From the NCBI RefSeq assembly GCF_004297265.1, contig NZ_SCUT01000035.1, positions 1-64,000 on the forward strand: a stretch of DNA of 64,000 nt, in the 5' to 3' direction. Position numbers and translations under genes: made by a program. The notes beneath the pieces are model-generated. The model saw only the letters and a list, made by a program, of their open reading frames with translations, ran no database searches and was not told the DNA's origin. Shown piece by piece: positions 1 through 9,120 of the stretch. The stretch is from Reyranella sp. (GTDB lineage: Bacteria > Pseudomonadota > Alphaproteobacteria > Reyranellales > Reyranellaceae). Each line of letters starts with the position of its first letter. Positions within the stretch are counted from its first letter, which is position 1.

Positions 1-1
1 C

Positions 2-187
2 TACCGCTTCTACGAGCTGGTGCAGGTCTACGGCACGACCTGGAAGGAACTGATCCAGGAAGAATTCGGCGACGGCATCATGAGCGCCATCGACTTCGAC
101 ATGACCATGGAGCGCCAGCCCGACCAGAAGGGCGACCGGGTGAAGATCGCCATGTCGGGCAAGTTCCTGGGGTACAAGAGCTACTGA
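2..187 (+). CDS. cynS: Cyanate hydratase (cyanase), C-terminal end only
   Basis: This is the last 61 codons of a gene that starts before the window, ending with TGA at 185-187. The translation begins [20 protein letters not shown] and continues [14 protein letters not shown], ending in GKFLGYKSY. It matches the C-terminal domain of cyanase, which converts cyanate and bicarbonate to ammonia and CO2 as a decamer. The conserved FGDGI-SAI segment is plain. Nothing about its start or regulation can be seen. The 238 bases between its stop and the next gene hold no gene I can recognise. Confidence 0.9.
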   Translation, partial: YRFYELVQVYGTTWKELIQEEFGDGIMSAIDFDMTMERQPDQKGDRVKIAMSGKFLGYKSY

Positions 188-425
188 TCGAGCGGGTACT
201 CGCGGAAGCGTGCGAGGCCGAATGTTTCAACGTTTTCTCCGGGCGGTGTTGTTCAACCGCGTAGGGGCCGACCATCAGGCTCAGGATAGCGCGGATCCAA
301 TCAACAGCATGCCCGGAGGTCTGCCCTCGGCCGTTTGACGGGCCGGGTTGCTCCACGTCGCTCGGGAAGGTTGAGTATCTGGCAGATCGTGACGAATGCG
401 CGCCGACAAGGTATGCATTCGGCCA

Positions 426-3400
426 ATGACTGATATCGCGACCTGGCTGGGTGAGCGCGGACTGTCCAAATACGAAAAGGCGTTCCGCGACCACGATATC
501 GACTTTGATGTCCTCGCCTCTCTAACCGAGGACGAGCTGAAGGAACTCGGAGTTTCGTTGGGAGACCGCAAGCGGTTGCGGCGCGCACTCAACGAGAAGG
601 AAGCCGGTGCCGCGCCGGCTCCTGCGACATCTCCTCCACAACTCCCGTTGCCGGCGATTGCGGCACCCGAGCGGCGCCAGCTCACCGTCTTGTTTGCCGA
701 CCTTGTCGCCTCTACGGCATTGTCGCGTACCCTCGATCCTGAGGACTTGCGGGACCTGCTCTCCACATATCATCAGGCCGTTGCCACGACGATTCGCGAT
801 GCCGGCGGGTTCGTGGCAAAGTTCATGGGCGACGGCATTCTTGCCTACTTTGGCTATCCGACCGCTAGCGAGGATGCCGCTGAACGCGCGGTGCGAGCAG
901 GCCTCCGCATCACCGCGGTACTGAGGACGCTGCGAGCTCGCGATGGTCGGCAACTGGAGGCTCGCGTCGGTATTGCCACCGGTCCCGTCGTGGTGGGCGA
1001 TATCCTGGGCGAGGACATCGCGCGCGAGATCAATGTCGTGGGCGAGACGCCAAATTTGGCCGCCCGCCTGCTGAGCGTGGGCGATCCCGGTAGTGTCGTG
1101 ATAGCGGGCCCAACCCGGAGGCTGATCGGGAACCTCTTTGCGCTGCGTGACCTGCCGCCGCAGACCTTCAAGGGATTTCCCGAACCCGTTCCGGTTTTCG
1201 AGGTCATAGACGAGCGGCAGGGTATCAGCCGCTTCGAGGCGACGCGCCGAAACCGAGGATCGGCCTTTGTGGGGCGCGGACAGGAAGCTGGACTCCTCCT
1301 GGATCGTTGGCAGCAAGCGTGCGTGTTCGACGATCAGCTTGTATTGCTCAGCGGTGAGGCGGGCATTGGCAAATCGCGCATCACGGATTCTCTTTGGCAG
1401 GCCGTTGCCGCCGAGCCGCAGATCCGCCTGCGGTACCAGTGCACCCCGCACCATATCAACTCTGCGTTCTATCCGGCCCTTGCGCAGTTGAGTGCCGTGG
1501 CCGGGCTGCTTCCCGGCGACAATGCCGGTGCATTGATCAAACTCGCGACTGTTCTGCCTGAAACCAATGCGCAGCAGATCGCGTTGATCGCCTCGATGCT
1601 TGGCTACGACACGGGCGATGGCACGCTCGACGATTTGACGCCGGCACGCAAACGACAGCTTGTGCTCGATGCTTTTGCCGATCAGATAGCAGCCGATTGC
1701 CGCCGATTGCCGGTTCTCTGGATCATTGAAGATGCGCACTGGATCGATCCCACGACCGAGGCGCTGATCTCGCGAGTGCTTGATGGAGCCGGCAGGCAGC
1801 GTCTGATGGTGGTGGTGACTCATCGTCCCGAATACCGGCCGCCTTGGGGTTCGCATCCGATGGCGACCGCGCTGCCGCTTAGTCGGCTTTCGCGCACGAG
1901 CTCGGCCTTGCTGCTGCAAAGCTTGGCCAACGGCAAACCTCTTCCCGCGGAGGCCTCTGAATACATCACGAGCCGCGCTGATGGCGTGCCCCTCTTCATG
2001 GAAGAGCTTTTCAAGGCCATGTGCGATTCGGGTGCGTTGGTCGATCGTGAGGACCAATACGAACTCACGCGACCGCTGACTGGTACCGAAATTCCGGCGA
2101 CCCTGCAGGATTCACTTATGGCGCGCCTTGACCGGTTGGCGCCTGCCAAGACGGTCGCCCAGCTCGGCGCAGCGATTGGCCGTGAGTTCGATCTCGGTCT
2201 CCTGCTCGCCATCTCAGGCTTGCAACCCAATGCGGTGGCTGAGGGGCTCGAGCAGCTGTTGGGCGCGGGACTTCTTTTCTCGCGTCAACAAGGCGCGACG
2301 ACAACGTACATTTTCAAGCATGCGCTCATCCAGGATGCCGCTTATGGCACGATGCTGCGGCAGCGTCGGAAAGAGGTGCACGACCGGATTGCGCAAGCTC
2401 TTATCGGTGGGGGATCCGACCAGAGACCTGAACTGATCGCCCATCATTTCGAGGCGGCCGCCCAAGTTCGCGATGCGGCGATCTGGCTCGAGAGAGGTGG
2501 TGATGTGGCGTTTGCATCGGCATCTCACAAGGAAGCGTTGGTGTTGTGGAGACGGGCACTCGCGCTCGTGGCGTCGGATGACGATGGCCGACGTGCTCGC
2601 ATCGGTCTGCTGCAGAAACTGTCTGCGGCGCTGCTGCAGAATGGATATTCGTCACTGGAGGCATTCGAGGCCGGCGAGGCTGCGCTTCAAGCCGCTATAG
2701 AGAGTGGCGATAGCGAGCTTTACGTTGGTGTCTGCGCCAGTAACGCGCCGACGCATTTTGCCCGCCAGGACTTTGACCGGGTGGAGCGCGAGCTGGCCTA
2801 CGTCTCTTCGGCCCAGATCGACGATCTGCCGCCGATCGTTCGCGCCCAATACTATTCAATTCGAGGAGTCTGCCGCTTTCATGCCGGTTACATCGCAGAT
2901 GCCTGCAAGGATCTGTCGGCCATTCTCGATTTCAAGGACGACGAAAGCCGCGACAGCTCCTTTGGCGGCGGCGACTCGCGTTGCTCCTCGATGAGCTACC
3001 TCGCGCGGTCGCAGCTCATCTACGGTCTTCCCACTACGGCCAGGGACCTGGCTCACAAGGCGCTCGATCGCGCACGGGCGATTAGTCACCCATATTCCAT
3101 TGCGTGGTGCCTCGTGACGGTCACGCGCAACGCGCTTGTTCTGGGTGAGTACTCGGAGGTCTTGCGCCCGATACGGGAAAGCATCGAGCTTTGTGAGAGA
3201 TACGGTTATGGGAGTCGCCTTGGTCAAGCGAGGGCGGCGCATGGCATTGCCATTGTAGCCACGGGCGACTCAGAAGGTGGTGCCGCCGAACTCGATAGCG
3301 GCCTCGCACTTTGGCGCAGGACCGGCAACAACTTCTCGCTCGATATGCTTCTCGTAGAAGCAGCCAATATGTTCTTCCGGATGGGCAACCTCGAACAGGC

Positions 3401-3743
3401 CCGTCGTTACGTAGTGCAGGCGAAAGCCTTGTACGGCGAGGTCGCGGAACGGACTGGATACGCGGAGTACCTCCGCATGTCCGGACGGATCCTGGAACTT
3501 GACGGCGACCGCATGGGGGCTGCCGCGAAGTATCGGGAAGCGGTTGCCTTCGCGGATATGCAATCGGCTAACCTTCACAAGCTTCGGGCCTGTAGCGACT
3601 TGGCGAAATTGCTGGCTGGTGATGGCGACCATAGAGCGGCGGAAGCTGTCCTGGCGCCGCCGCTCGATTGGTTCACCGAAGGTCATGACGCCTTGGACAT
3701 CGTTGAGGCGAGGCAGCAGCTCAAGCGTGTTCTATCCGGGTGA
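426..3743 (+). CDS. SAM domain / class III adenylate cyclase / AAA ATPase / TPR signalling protein
   Basis: A multidomain protein of about 1105 residues. Residues 1-60 form a SAM domain (WLGERGLSKYEKAF, then LTEDELKELGVSLGDRKRL). Residues about 80-250 are a class III nucleotide cyclase, with the metal-binding Asp residues visible in LTVLFADLVAST and KFMGDGILAYFGYP. An ATPase domain follows, with Walker A GEAGIGKS and Walker B LWIIEDAHW. The C-terminal half is helical and repeat-rich, consistent with TPRs. This architecture is common in Bradyrhizobium-type genomes, and the partner and input signal are unknown. An in-frame ATG at 396 would add ten residues, but I prefer 426 because SAM-domain homology begins at MTDIATWL. 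No strong ribosome-binding site is visible at either start. The gene stands alone. Confidence 0.85.
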   Translation: MTDIATWLGERGLSKYEKAFRDHDIDFDVLASLTEDELKELGVSLGDRKRLRRALNEKEAGAAPAPATSPPQLPLPAIAAPERRQLTVLFADLVASTALSRTLDPEDLRDLLSTYHQAVATTIRDAGGFVAKFMGDGILAYFGYPTASEDAAERAVRAGLRITAVLRTLRARDGRQLEARVGIATGPVVVGDILGEDIAREINVVGETPNLAARLLSVGDPGSVVIAGPTRRLIGNLFALRDLPPQTFKGFPEPVPVFEVIDERQGISRFEATRRNRGSAFVGRGQEAGLLLDRWQQACVFDDQLVLLSGEAGIGKSRITDSLWQAVAAEPQIRLRYQCTPHHINSAFYPALAQLSAVAGLLPGDNAGALIKLATVLPETNAQQIALIASMLGYDTGDGTLDDLTPARKRQLVLDAFADQIAADCRRLPVLWIIEDAHWIDPTTEALISRVLDGAGRQRLMVVVTHRPEYRPPWGSHPMATALPLSRLSRTSSALLLQSLANGKPLPAEASEYITSRADGVPLFMEELFKAMCDSGALVDREDQYELTRPLTGTEIPATLQDSLMARLDRLAPAKTVAQLGAAIGREFDLGLLLAISGLQPNAVAEGLEQLLGAGLLFSRQQGATTTYIFKHALIQDAAYGTMLRQRRKEVHDRIAQALIGGGSDQRPELIAHHFEAAAQVRDAAIWLERGGDVAFASASHKEALVLWRRALALVASDDDGRRARIGLLQKLSAALLQNGYSSLEAFEAGEAALQAAIESGDSELYVGVCASNAPTHFARQDFDRVERELAYVSSAQIDDLPPIVRAQYYSIRGVCRFHAGYIADACKDLSAILDFKDDESRDSSFGGGDSRCSSMSYLARSQLIYGLPTTARDLAHKALDRARAISHPYSIAWCLVTVTRNALVLGEYSEVLRPIRESIELCERYGYGSRLGQARAAHGIAIVATGDSEGGAAELDSGLALWRRTGNNFSLDMLLVEAANMFFRMGNLEQARRYVVQAKALYGEVAERTGYAEYLRMSGRILELDGDRMGAAAKYREAVAFADMQSANLHKLRACSDLAKLLAGDGDHRAAEAVLAPPLDWFTEGHDALDIVEARQQLKRVLSG

Positions 3744-3838
3744 GTTTGCGATCAGGCCGACCGTCGCACTCCTTGTGCGGCGGCCCTTCCTTGTGCCAGA
3801 TTGTCAACAATCGACGATTCAGATGCAAGGGGTGGTAA

Positions 3839-4573
3839 TTGGCTTTTTCCGATCTCTCGACGAGCGATGTCGGCGCGCTCTTCGAGCGGGTGCCCAAGGC
3901 GACGCTGCGCGCGCATATCGTCGAGCGGCTGCGGCATGCGATCCTGGCGGGCGACATTCCGCCGGGGGCGCCGCTGGTCGAGACGGCGCTGTCGGAGCGG
4001 TTCGACGTCAGTCGCGGGCCGCTGCGCGAGGCGTTGCGGCAGCTGATCGAGGAGGGGCTGGTCGTGACCGTGCCTTATACCGGCACGCACGTCGCCGAGC
4101 TCTCGGTCGAGGATGTCCACGAGATCTACTCGTTGCGCACCGTGCTCGAGACCTTCGCCTTCGAGCAGGTCTGGCCGCGCCGCGACGACCGGTTCCGCGC
4201 CGAGCTCCGGCGGCGCAACGACGTGCTGATCGCCTCGATCGATGCCGACGACGACCGCGCCAGCATCCTCAACGAGCTCGACTTCCACGGCCTCGTCTAC
4301 GAGGCGAGCGGGCACAAGCTCCTGCAGCGCGCCTGGCACGGTCTGCGCGGCCGGCTGCAGCTCTACTGGGCGGCGCATCATCGCGCGCACGGACGGCGGG
4401 GCCCGAAGCGCGACAGCCATGACAGCTACATCGAGGCAGCCTTCGGCGCGGAGTTCGACGCGATGAAGGCCGAGATCGCCGATCACATGCGTCGCGGCGT
4501 CGAGACCACGGAGAAATTCCTGCGCTCGATGCCGGATCTGTCGGGGAAGCCAAAGAGGGGAGTCAAATCATGA
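3839..4573 (+). CDS. GntR-family regulator with FCD ligand-binding domain
   Basis: 244 residues from a TTG start preceded by AAGGGGTGG. Residues about 18-85 are the GntR winged helix (LRHAILAGDIPPGAPLVETALSERFDVSRGPLREALRQL). The remainder is a helical FCD domain with the metal-binding type residues D-x-x-FH (LDFHGLVYEASGH). The stop overlaps the ATG of the solute-binding protein by four bases (ATGA). The regulator therefore heads the amino-acid transporter operon and probably controls it in response to the transported compound. The ligand is unknown. Confidence 0.88.
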   Translation: MAFSDLSTSDVGALFERVPKATLRAHIVERLRHAILAGDIPPGAPLVETALSERFDVSRGPLREALRQLIEEGLVVTVPYTGTHVAELSVEDVHEIYSLRTVLETFAFEQVWPRRDDRFRAELRRRNDVLIASIDADDDRASILNELDFHGLVYEASGHKLLQRAWHGLRGRLQLYWAAHHRAHGRRGPKRDSHDSYIEAAFGAEFDAMKAEIADHMRRGVETTEKFLRSMPDLSGKPKRGVKS

Positions 4574-5403
4574 CCATCAATCGACGTTCGTTGTTCGCCG
4601 TCGCGGCCGCGAGTGCCGCCGCGCTGGCCATTCCGTTCGCCGCGCGCGCCGAGGGCACGCTCGACGAGGTGAAGAAGCGCGGCGTGCTCCGGGTCGGCGT
4701 CACCCAGGCGCCGCCCTGGTATTCGAAGGATCCCAAGACCGGCCAATGGGCCTCGGGCCTCGGCATCGAGATGGGCAAGGCGATGGCGCAGAAGCTGGGT
4801 GTAAAGTTCGAGCCGGTCGAAGTGACCTGGGGCAATGCGATCGCAGCCCTCCAGGGCGACAAGATCGACATCATGTTCATGCTCGACGCCACGGCCGAGC
4901 GCAAACAGGCCGCCAACTTCCCCGAATCGCCGCTCCTCTGGTACTCGCTCGCGGTGCTGGCGCGCGACGACCTCAACGCCAAGACCTGGGAGGACCTCAA
5001 CAAGCAGGGCGTGCGCATCGCCGTGCCGCAGGCCTCGACCATGGACCGCTGGGCGACCCAGCATACGCCCAAGGCCGACATCCAGCGCTTCCCCGGCAAT
5101 GCCGAGGCGATCGCCGCCTTCCAGTCGGGCCGCGTCGATGCCGTGCTGCTGTTCCATCCGCCGCTGCTGGCCGCGCGCCAGCGCCTCGGCAAGGGCAAGA
5201 TTGTGGTGCCGCTGCCCGCCGAATCGCAGCCGTCGAGCGCGGCCCTGCGCAAGGGCGACACCGCCTTCACCGAATGGGTCGATAAGCAGTTCGCCGACTA
5301 CTACAAGAGCGGCCAGACCCAGAAGTGGTACGAGCAGGCGATCGCCGACTTCGGCCTCGATCCCAAGTCCGCGCCGCCGGTCATGAAAGAGATGATCAAG
5401 TAG
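4570..5403 (+). CDS. Periplasmic amino-acid ABC transporter solute-binding protein
   Basis: 277 residues. The N-terminus NRRSLFAVAAASAAALAIPFAARA is a signal peptide with a twin arginine, so Tat export is possible. The mature part is a family-3 bacterial solute-binding protein (VKKRGVLRVGVTQAPPW, then GLGIEMGKAMAQKLGVKFE). It is followed at once by two HisM-type permeases and an ATPase, which fits uptake of a polar or general amino acid. The linked class IV aminotransferase suggests the substrate is later transaminated. That substrate link is an inference. Confidence 0.9.
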   Translation: MTINRRSLFAVAAASAAALAIPFAARAEGTLDEVKKRGVLRVGVTQAPPWYSKDPKTGQWASGLGIEMGKAMAQKLGVKFEPVEVTWGNAIAALQGDKIDIMFMLDATAERKQAANFPESPLLWYSLAVLARDDLNAKTWEDLNKQGVRIAVPQASTMDRWATQHTPKADIQRFPGNAEAIAAFQSGRVDAVLLFHPPLLAARQRLGKGKIVVPLPAESQPSSAALRKGDTAFTEWVDKQFADYYKSGQTQKWYEQAIADFGLDPKSAPPVMKEMIK

Positions 5404-5416
5404 GCGGCCGCGCCAC

Positions 5417-6097
5417 TTGGCCTATCAGTGGGACTTCTCGCCGGTCCTCGCCAACGCACCTTTGTTGGTCGAGGGGCTGGTGAACACGCTCCGGATCACG
5501 GGCACGGCGCTGGCGTTCGGCGTCGCGCTGGGGCTGGGACTGGCGCTGCTGCGCCTGTCGCCGCGGCGGTTCCTGTCGTGGCCGGCGGGCTTCGTCATCG
5601 AAGTGTTTCGAACGACGCCGCCGCTGGTCCAGCTCTTCTGGTTCTTCTTCGCCCTGCCGATCCTGGTCGGCATCGAGATGACGCCGTTCGTGGCCGGCGC
5701 TGTCACCTTCTCGATCCAGTCGGCCTCGTTCTTCGCCGAGGTTTTCCGCGCCGGCATCCAGTCGATCGAGCGCGGCCAGTGGGACGGCGCGCGGGCGCTC
5801 GGCATGCGCCACGACCAGGCGATGCGTCGGATCATCCTGCCGCAGGCGGTGAAGCGCATGATCCCGGCCTTCATGGAGCGCGCCATCGAGCTCATGAAGA
5901 CGACGACCCTGATCGCCACCATCTCCTATGCCGACCTGCTGTTCGCCGCCAACGAGGTTTCGCAGAAGACGTTCCGGCCGCTCGAGACCTACACGGTCGT
6001 GGCGCTGATCTATTTCGTCGTGATCTTCCTCGCGAGCCAGGTCGCGCGCCTGGTCGAGCTGCGGCTGGCGCGCAGCGGCGAGAGCACAGTGCATTGA
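5417..6097 (+). CDS. Polar amino-acid ABC transporter permease 1
   Basis: 226 residues starting at TTG 5417, thirteen bases after the binding-protein stop. It is hydrophobic with about five membrane segments. The EAA loop that contacts the ATPase is clear (GARALGMRHDQAMRRIILPQA). The HisM/QM family N-terminus LVEGLVNTLRITGTALAFG is present. It probably pairs with the next permease to form a heterodimeric channel in the inner membrane. Confidence 0.9.
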   Translation: MAYQWDFSPVLANAPLLVEGLVNTLRITGTALAFGVALGLGLALLRLSPRRFLSWPAGFVIEVFRTTPPLVQLFWFFFALPILVGIEMTPFVAGAVTFSIQSASFFAEVFRAGIQSIERGQWDGARALGMRHDQAMRRIILPQAVKRMIPAFMERAIELMKTTTLIATISYADLLFAANEVSQKTFRPLETYTVVALIYFVVIFLASQVARLVELRLARSGESTVH

Positions 6098-6110
6098 GCG
6101 GGGGGCACTG

Positions 6111-6766
6111 ATGCGCTGGGACTTCGCCTCCGTCTTCGACAATACCGACGCGCTGCTGGTCGGCGCCGCCGGTACCCTGCGCATCTTCGCCATCTGCCTG
6201 GTGCTGGGCCTGAGCCTCGGGCTGATCGTTGGGCTGGGCCGCTATTCGCGCAACCGCTGGCTCCACATCCCGGCCACGATCTTCGTCGAGTTTTTCCGCA
6301 ACACGCCGGTGCTCGTGCAGATCCTGTGGTTCTACTTCGCCCTGCCGATCCTGCTGCCCTTCCAGATCTCGCCGCTGGCCGCCGCCTCGCTCGGCATCTC
6401 GCTCAACTCGGCGGCCTTCTCGGCCGAGATCTATCGCGGCGGCATCCAGTCGATCGAGACCGGCCAGTGGGACGGCGCGCGGGCGCTCGGCATGCGCTGG
6501 GGCCAGGCGATGCGGCGCATCATTCTGCCCCAGGCGCTGAAGCGCATGCTGCCGGCGCTGACCAACCGCGCCATCGAGATCTTCAAGATGTCGACGCTCG
6601 CCTCGGCCGTGGCCTATGTCGAGCTGCTGCAGCAGGGCAAGCTGATCGCCTCGCTCAACTACAATCCGATCGAAGCCTATACCGCGGTGGCGGTGATCTT
6701 CTTCGTGTTCCTGTGGCCGCTGGTTCAGTTCAGCTACTTCCTCGAACGCCGCCTGAGACGGGACGA

Positions 6767-6770
<4 letters not shown>
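6111..6770 (+). CDS. Polar amino-acid ABC transporter permease 2
   Basis: 219 residues, ATG start 13 bases after permease 1. It is homologous to permease 1 through the EAA loop GARALGMRWGQAMRRIILPQA and the preceding AEIYRGGIQSIETGQWD. Several membrane helices run along its length. The stop overlaps the ATPase start as ATGA, indicating translational coupling. Confidence 0.9.
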
Positions 6771-7534
<764 letters not shown>

Positions 7535-7554
7535 TGCCGGCGATCCCAAAAATC

Positions 7555-7678
7555 CCCGTCGTCCTGAGCGGAGCCGCCCATGGGGCGGCGCAGCCGAAGG
7601 ACCTCTTTTCCGGCGCACGGTGTGTCGAAGTGGAAGAAAGGTCCTTCGACTTCGCTTCGCTCCGCTCAGGACGACGGG
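7555..7678. repeat. Dispersed palindromic element, copy 1
   Basis: Nineteen-base arms CCCGTCGTCCTGAGCGGAG (7555-7573) and its exact complement (7660-7678) enclose a second, inner pair around GAAGGACCTCTTT and AAAGGTCCTTC. This outer sequence resembles intergenic palindromes scattered in many alphaproteobacterial genomes. It would form a long hairpin in RNA between the ATPase and aminotransferase genes. Confidence 0.75.
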
Positions 7679-7732
7679 TTCGTGTTGTCAAAACTGAACT
7701 CGTACTGATCTAGGGAAACGTCATGAGGCATG

Positions 7733-7810
7733 CCGGACGAGGTCCTCAAGAACCCGAAGAAGGACCGCACCCGCGCCTTCCTCGCCAGCCACAAGCAATT
7801 CAGCTTCTAG
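7733..7810 (+). pseudogene. Duplicated C-terminal fragment of the ABC ATPase gene
   Basis: Codons for PDEVLKNPKKDRTRAFLASH and the rest of the ATPase C-terminus, with the TAG stop, are repeated here without the rest of the gene. No start codon or catalytic region is present, so this is a non-functional by-product of the tandem duplication. The near-perfect identity to the parent suggests it is recent or kept alike by gene conversion. Confidence 0.8.
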
Positions 7811-7830
7811 TGCCGGCGATCCCAAAAATC

Positions 7831-7953
7831 CCCGTCGTCCTGAGCGAAGCCGCCCGCAGGGCGGCGCAGTCGAAGGACCTCTTTTCCGGCGCATGGTGTG
7901 TCGAAGCGAAAAGAGGTCCTTCGACTTCGCTTCGCTCCGCTCAGGACGACGGG
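7831..7953. repeat. Dispersed palindromic element, copy 2
   Basis: The second duplication copy of the hairpin. The outer arms are CCCGTCGTCCTGAGCG (7831-7846) and the complement at 7938-7953, sixteen bases. It sits about 45 bases before the aminotransferase start. Confidence 0.75.
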
Positions 7954-7998
7954 TTTGTGTTGCTAAACCTGAATTCTCATTGATCTAGGGAACATGCC

Positions 7999-8913
7999 AT
8001 GACTACGGAACAGGCGAGCGCCCAGGCCTATCTGGCCGATGCGCGCAACGACCAGGTGCTGGTCTACGTGAACGGCGCGTTCGTGCCGCGGGGCGAGGCG
8101 AGCGTCTCGGTGTTCGATTCGGGCTTCGTGCTGGGCGACGGCGTGTGGGAAGGGCTGCGCCTCGTGAAGGGCCGCCTGATCAGCCTCGACGCCCATCTCG
8201 ATCGCCTGTTCGAGGGCGCGCGCTCGATCGATCTCGACATCGGGCTCGACCGCGCCGGCGTGACGAAGGTCGTGACCGATACGCTGGCGAAGAACGGCAT
8301 GACCGACGGCGCGCACATCCGCCTCATGATCACGCGCGGCCTCAAGAAGACGCCCAACCAGGATCCGCGCTTCGTGATCGGCAAGGCGACGATCGTCTGC
8401 GTCGCCGAATACAAGACGCCGATCCCCGAAGCGAAAGCCAAGGGCTACGCGCTCTTCACCTCGACCTTCCGCACGACCCAACCCGACCAGTTCGACCTGC
8501 GCCTCAACTCGCACTCTCGACTCAACCTCATCCAGGCGCTGATCCAGGCCATCAAGGCCGGCGCCGACGAGGCGCTGATGCTCGACCCGCGCGGCTTCGT
8601 GGCCTCGTGCAACTCGACCAACTTCTTCATCGTGCGCGGCCGCGAGCTGTGGACCTCCACCAGCCTCTACAGCTTCAAGGGCATCACCCAGCAGAACGTG
8701 ATCGACGCCTGGCGCGCGGCCGGCAACGTCGCGAAGGAATGCGACTTTACGCTCGCGCAGGTCTATTCCGCCGACGAAGCCTTCGTGACCGGCACCCTCG
8801 GCGGCGTCACGCCGGTGACAAGGGTCGACGGCCGGCTCATTGCGGATGGCAAGGCGGGCAAGGTCACGAAGGAAGCGAGCGACCTCTACCTGAAATCGGT
8901 CGGAGCGCTGTGA
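7999..8913 (+). CDS. Class IV (BCAT/DAAT-fold) aminotransferase
   Basis: 304 residues, ATG at 7999. The fold-type IV PLP pattern is clear: VYVNGAFVPRGEASVSVFDSGFVLGDGVWEGLRL near the N-terminus, then AGADEALMLDPRGFVASCNSTNFFIV and FVTGTLGGVTPVTRVDGR. It probably transaminates a branched-chain, D- or related amino acid. It follows the amino-acid importer on the same strand. One oddity is that the segment where the PLP-binding lysine is expected reads LNSHSRLNLIQ and contains no lysine, unlike the two other class IV enzymes in this window. Activity is therefore uncertain. Confidence 0.85.
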   Translation: MTTEQASAQAYLADARNDQVLVYVNGAFVPRGEASVSVFDSGFVLGDGVWEGLRLVKGRLISLDAHLDRLFEGARSIDLDIGLDRAGVTKVVTDTLAKNGMTDGAHIRLMITRGLKKTPNQDPRFVIGKATIVCVAEYKTPIPEAKAKGYALFTSTFRTTQPDQFDLRLNSHSRLNLIQALIQAIKAGADEALMLDPRGFVASCNSTNFFIVRGRELWTSTSLYSFKGITQQNVIDAWRAAGNVAKECDFTLAQVYSADEAFVTGTLGGVTPVTRVDGRLIADGKAGKVTKEASDLYLKSVGAL

Positions 8914-9034
8914 AGGGACAGCGTTGCTAGCGTGCCAGCAATGCTGTCATCCCGATTGGGCAGGGACCGCTGGTCAGCGGCGAAATCGTAAGCTCGTTCA
9001 GGCCCTTACCTGGCGACATTGGCGCGCAATGGCC

Positions 9035-9070
9035 ACGAAATAAACGAAATATACGAAACCAATGAAACGG
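9035..9070. repeat. Short tandem repeat, 9-bp period, ACGAA-rich
   Basis: Four degenerate 9-base units: ACGAAATAA, ACGAAATAT, ACGAAACCA, ATGAAACGG. This AT-rich track lies between convergent genes. A similar 9-bp array occurs at 38078-38113. Confidence 0.6.
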
Positions 9071-9086
9071 AAAAACGCTCGAACCT

Positions 9087-9120
9087 CCTCCCCATCTGAA
9101 TGGGGAGGCTTTAGATTTTA
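9087..9120. terminator. Rho-independent terminator between convergent genes
   Basis: Perfect 9-bp arms CCTCCCCAT (9087-9095) and ATGGGGAGG (9100-9108) with loop CTGA, followed by CTTTAGATTTTA on the plus strand. It ends the aminotransferase transcript and abuts the hyuB stop, so it may act in both directions. Confidence 0.75.

Noticed and set aside
522..2057. Long minus-strand frame opposite the cyclase gene (511 codons)
   Set aside because: A shadow of the high-GC coding strand; it has no domain and the plus strand has clear protein motifs.
3499..4422. 307-codon plus-strand frame across the cyclase end and gntR
   Set aside because: Overlaps two real genes in another frame and becomes Arg/Ala-rich, typical of a shadow.
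7723..7983. 86-codon frame in the duplicated spacer
   Set aside because: Starts at the decoy ATG made by the duplication and reads the palindrome out of frame.
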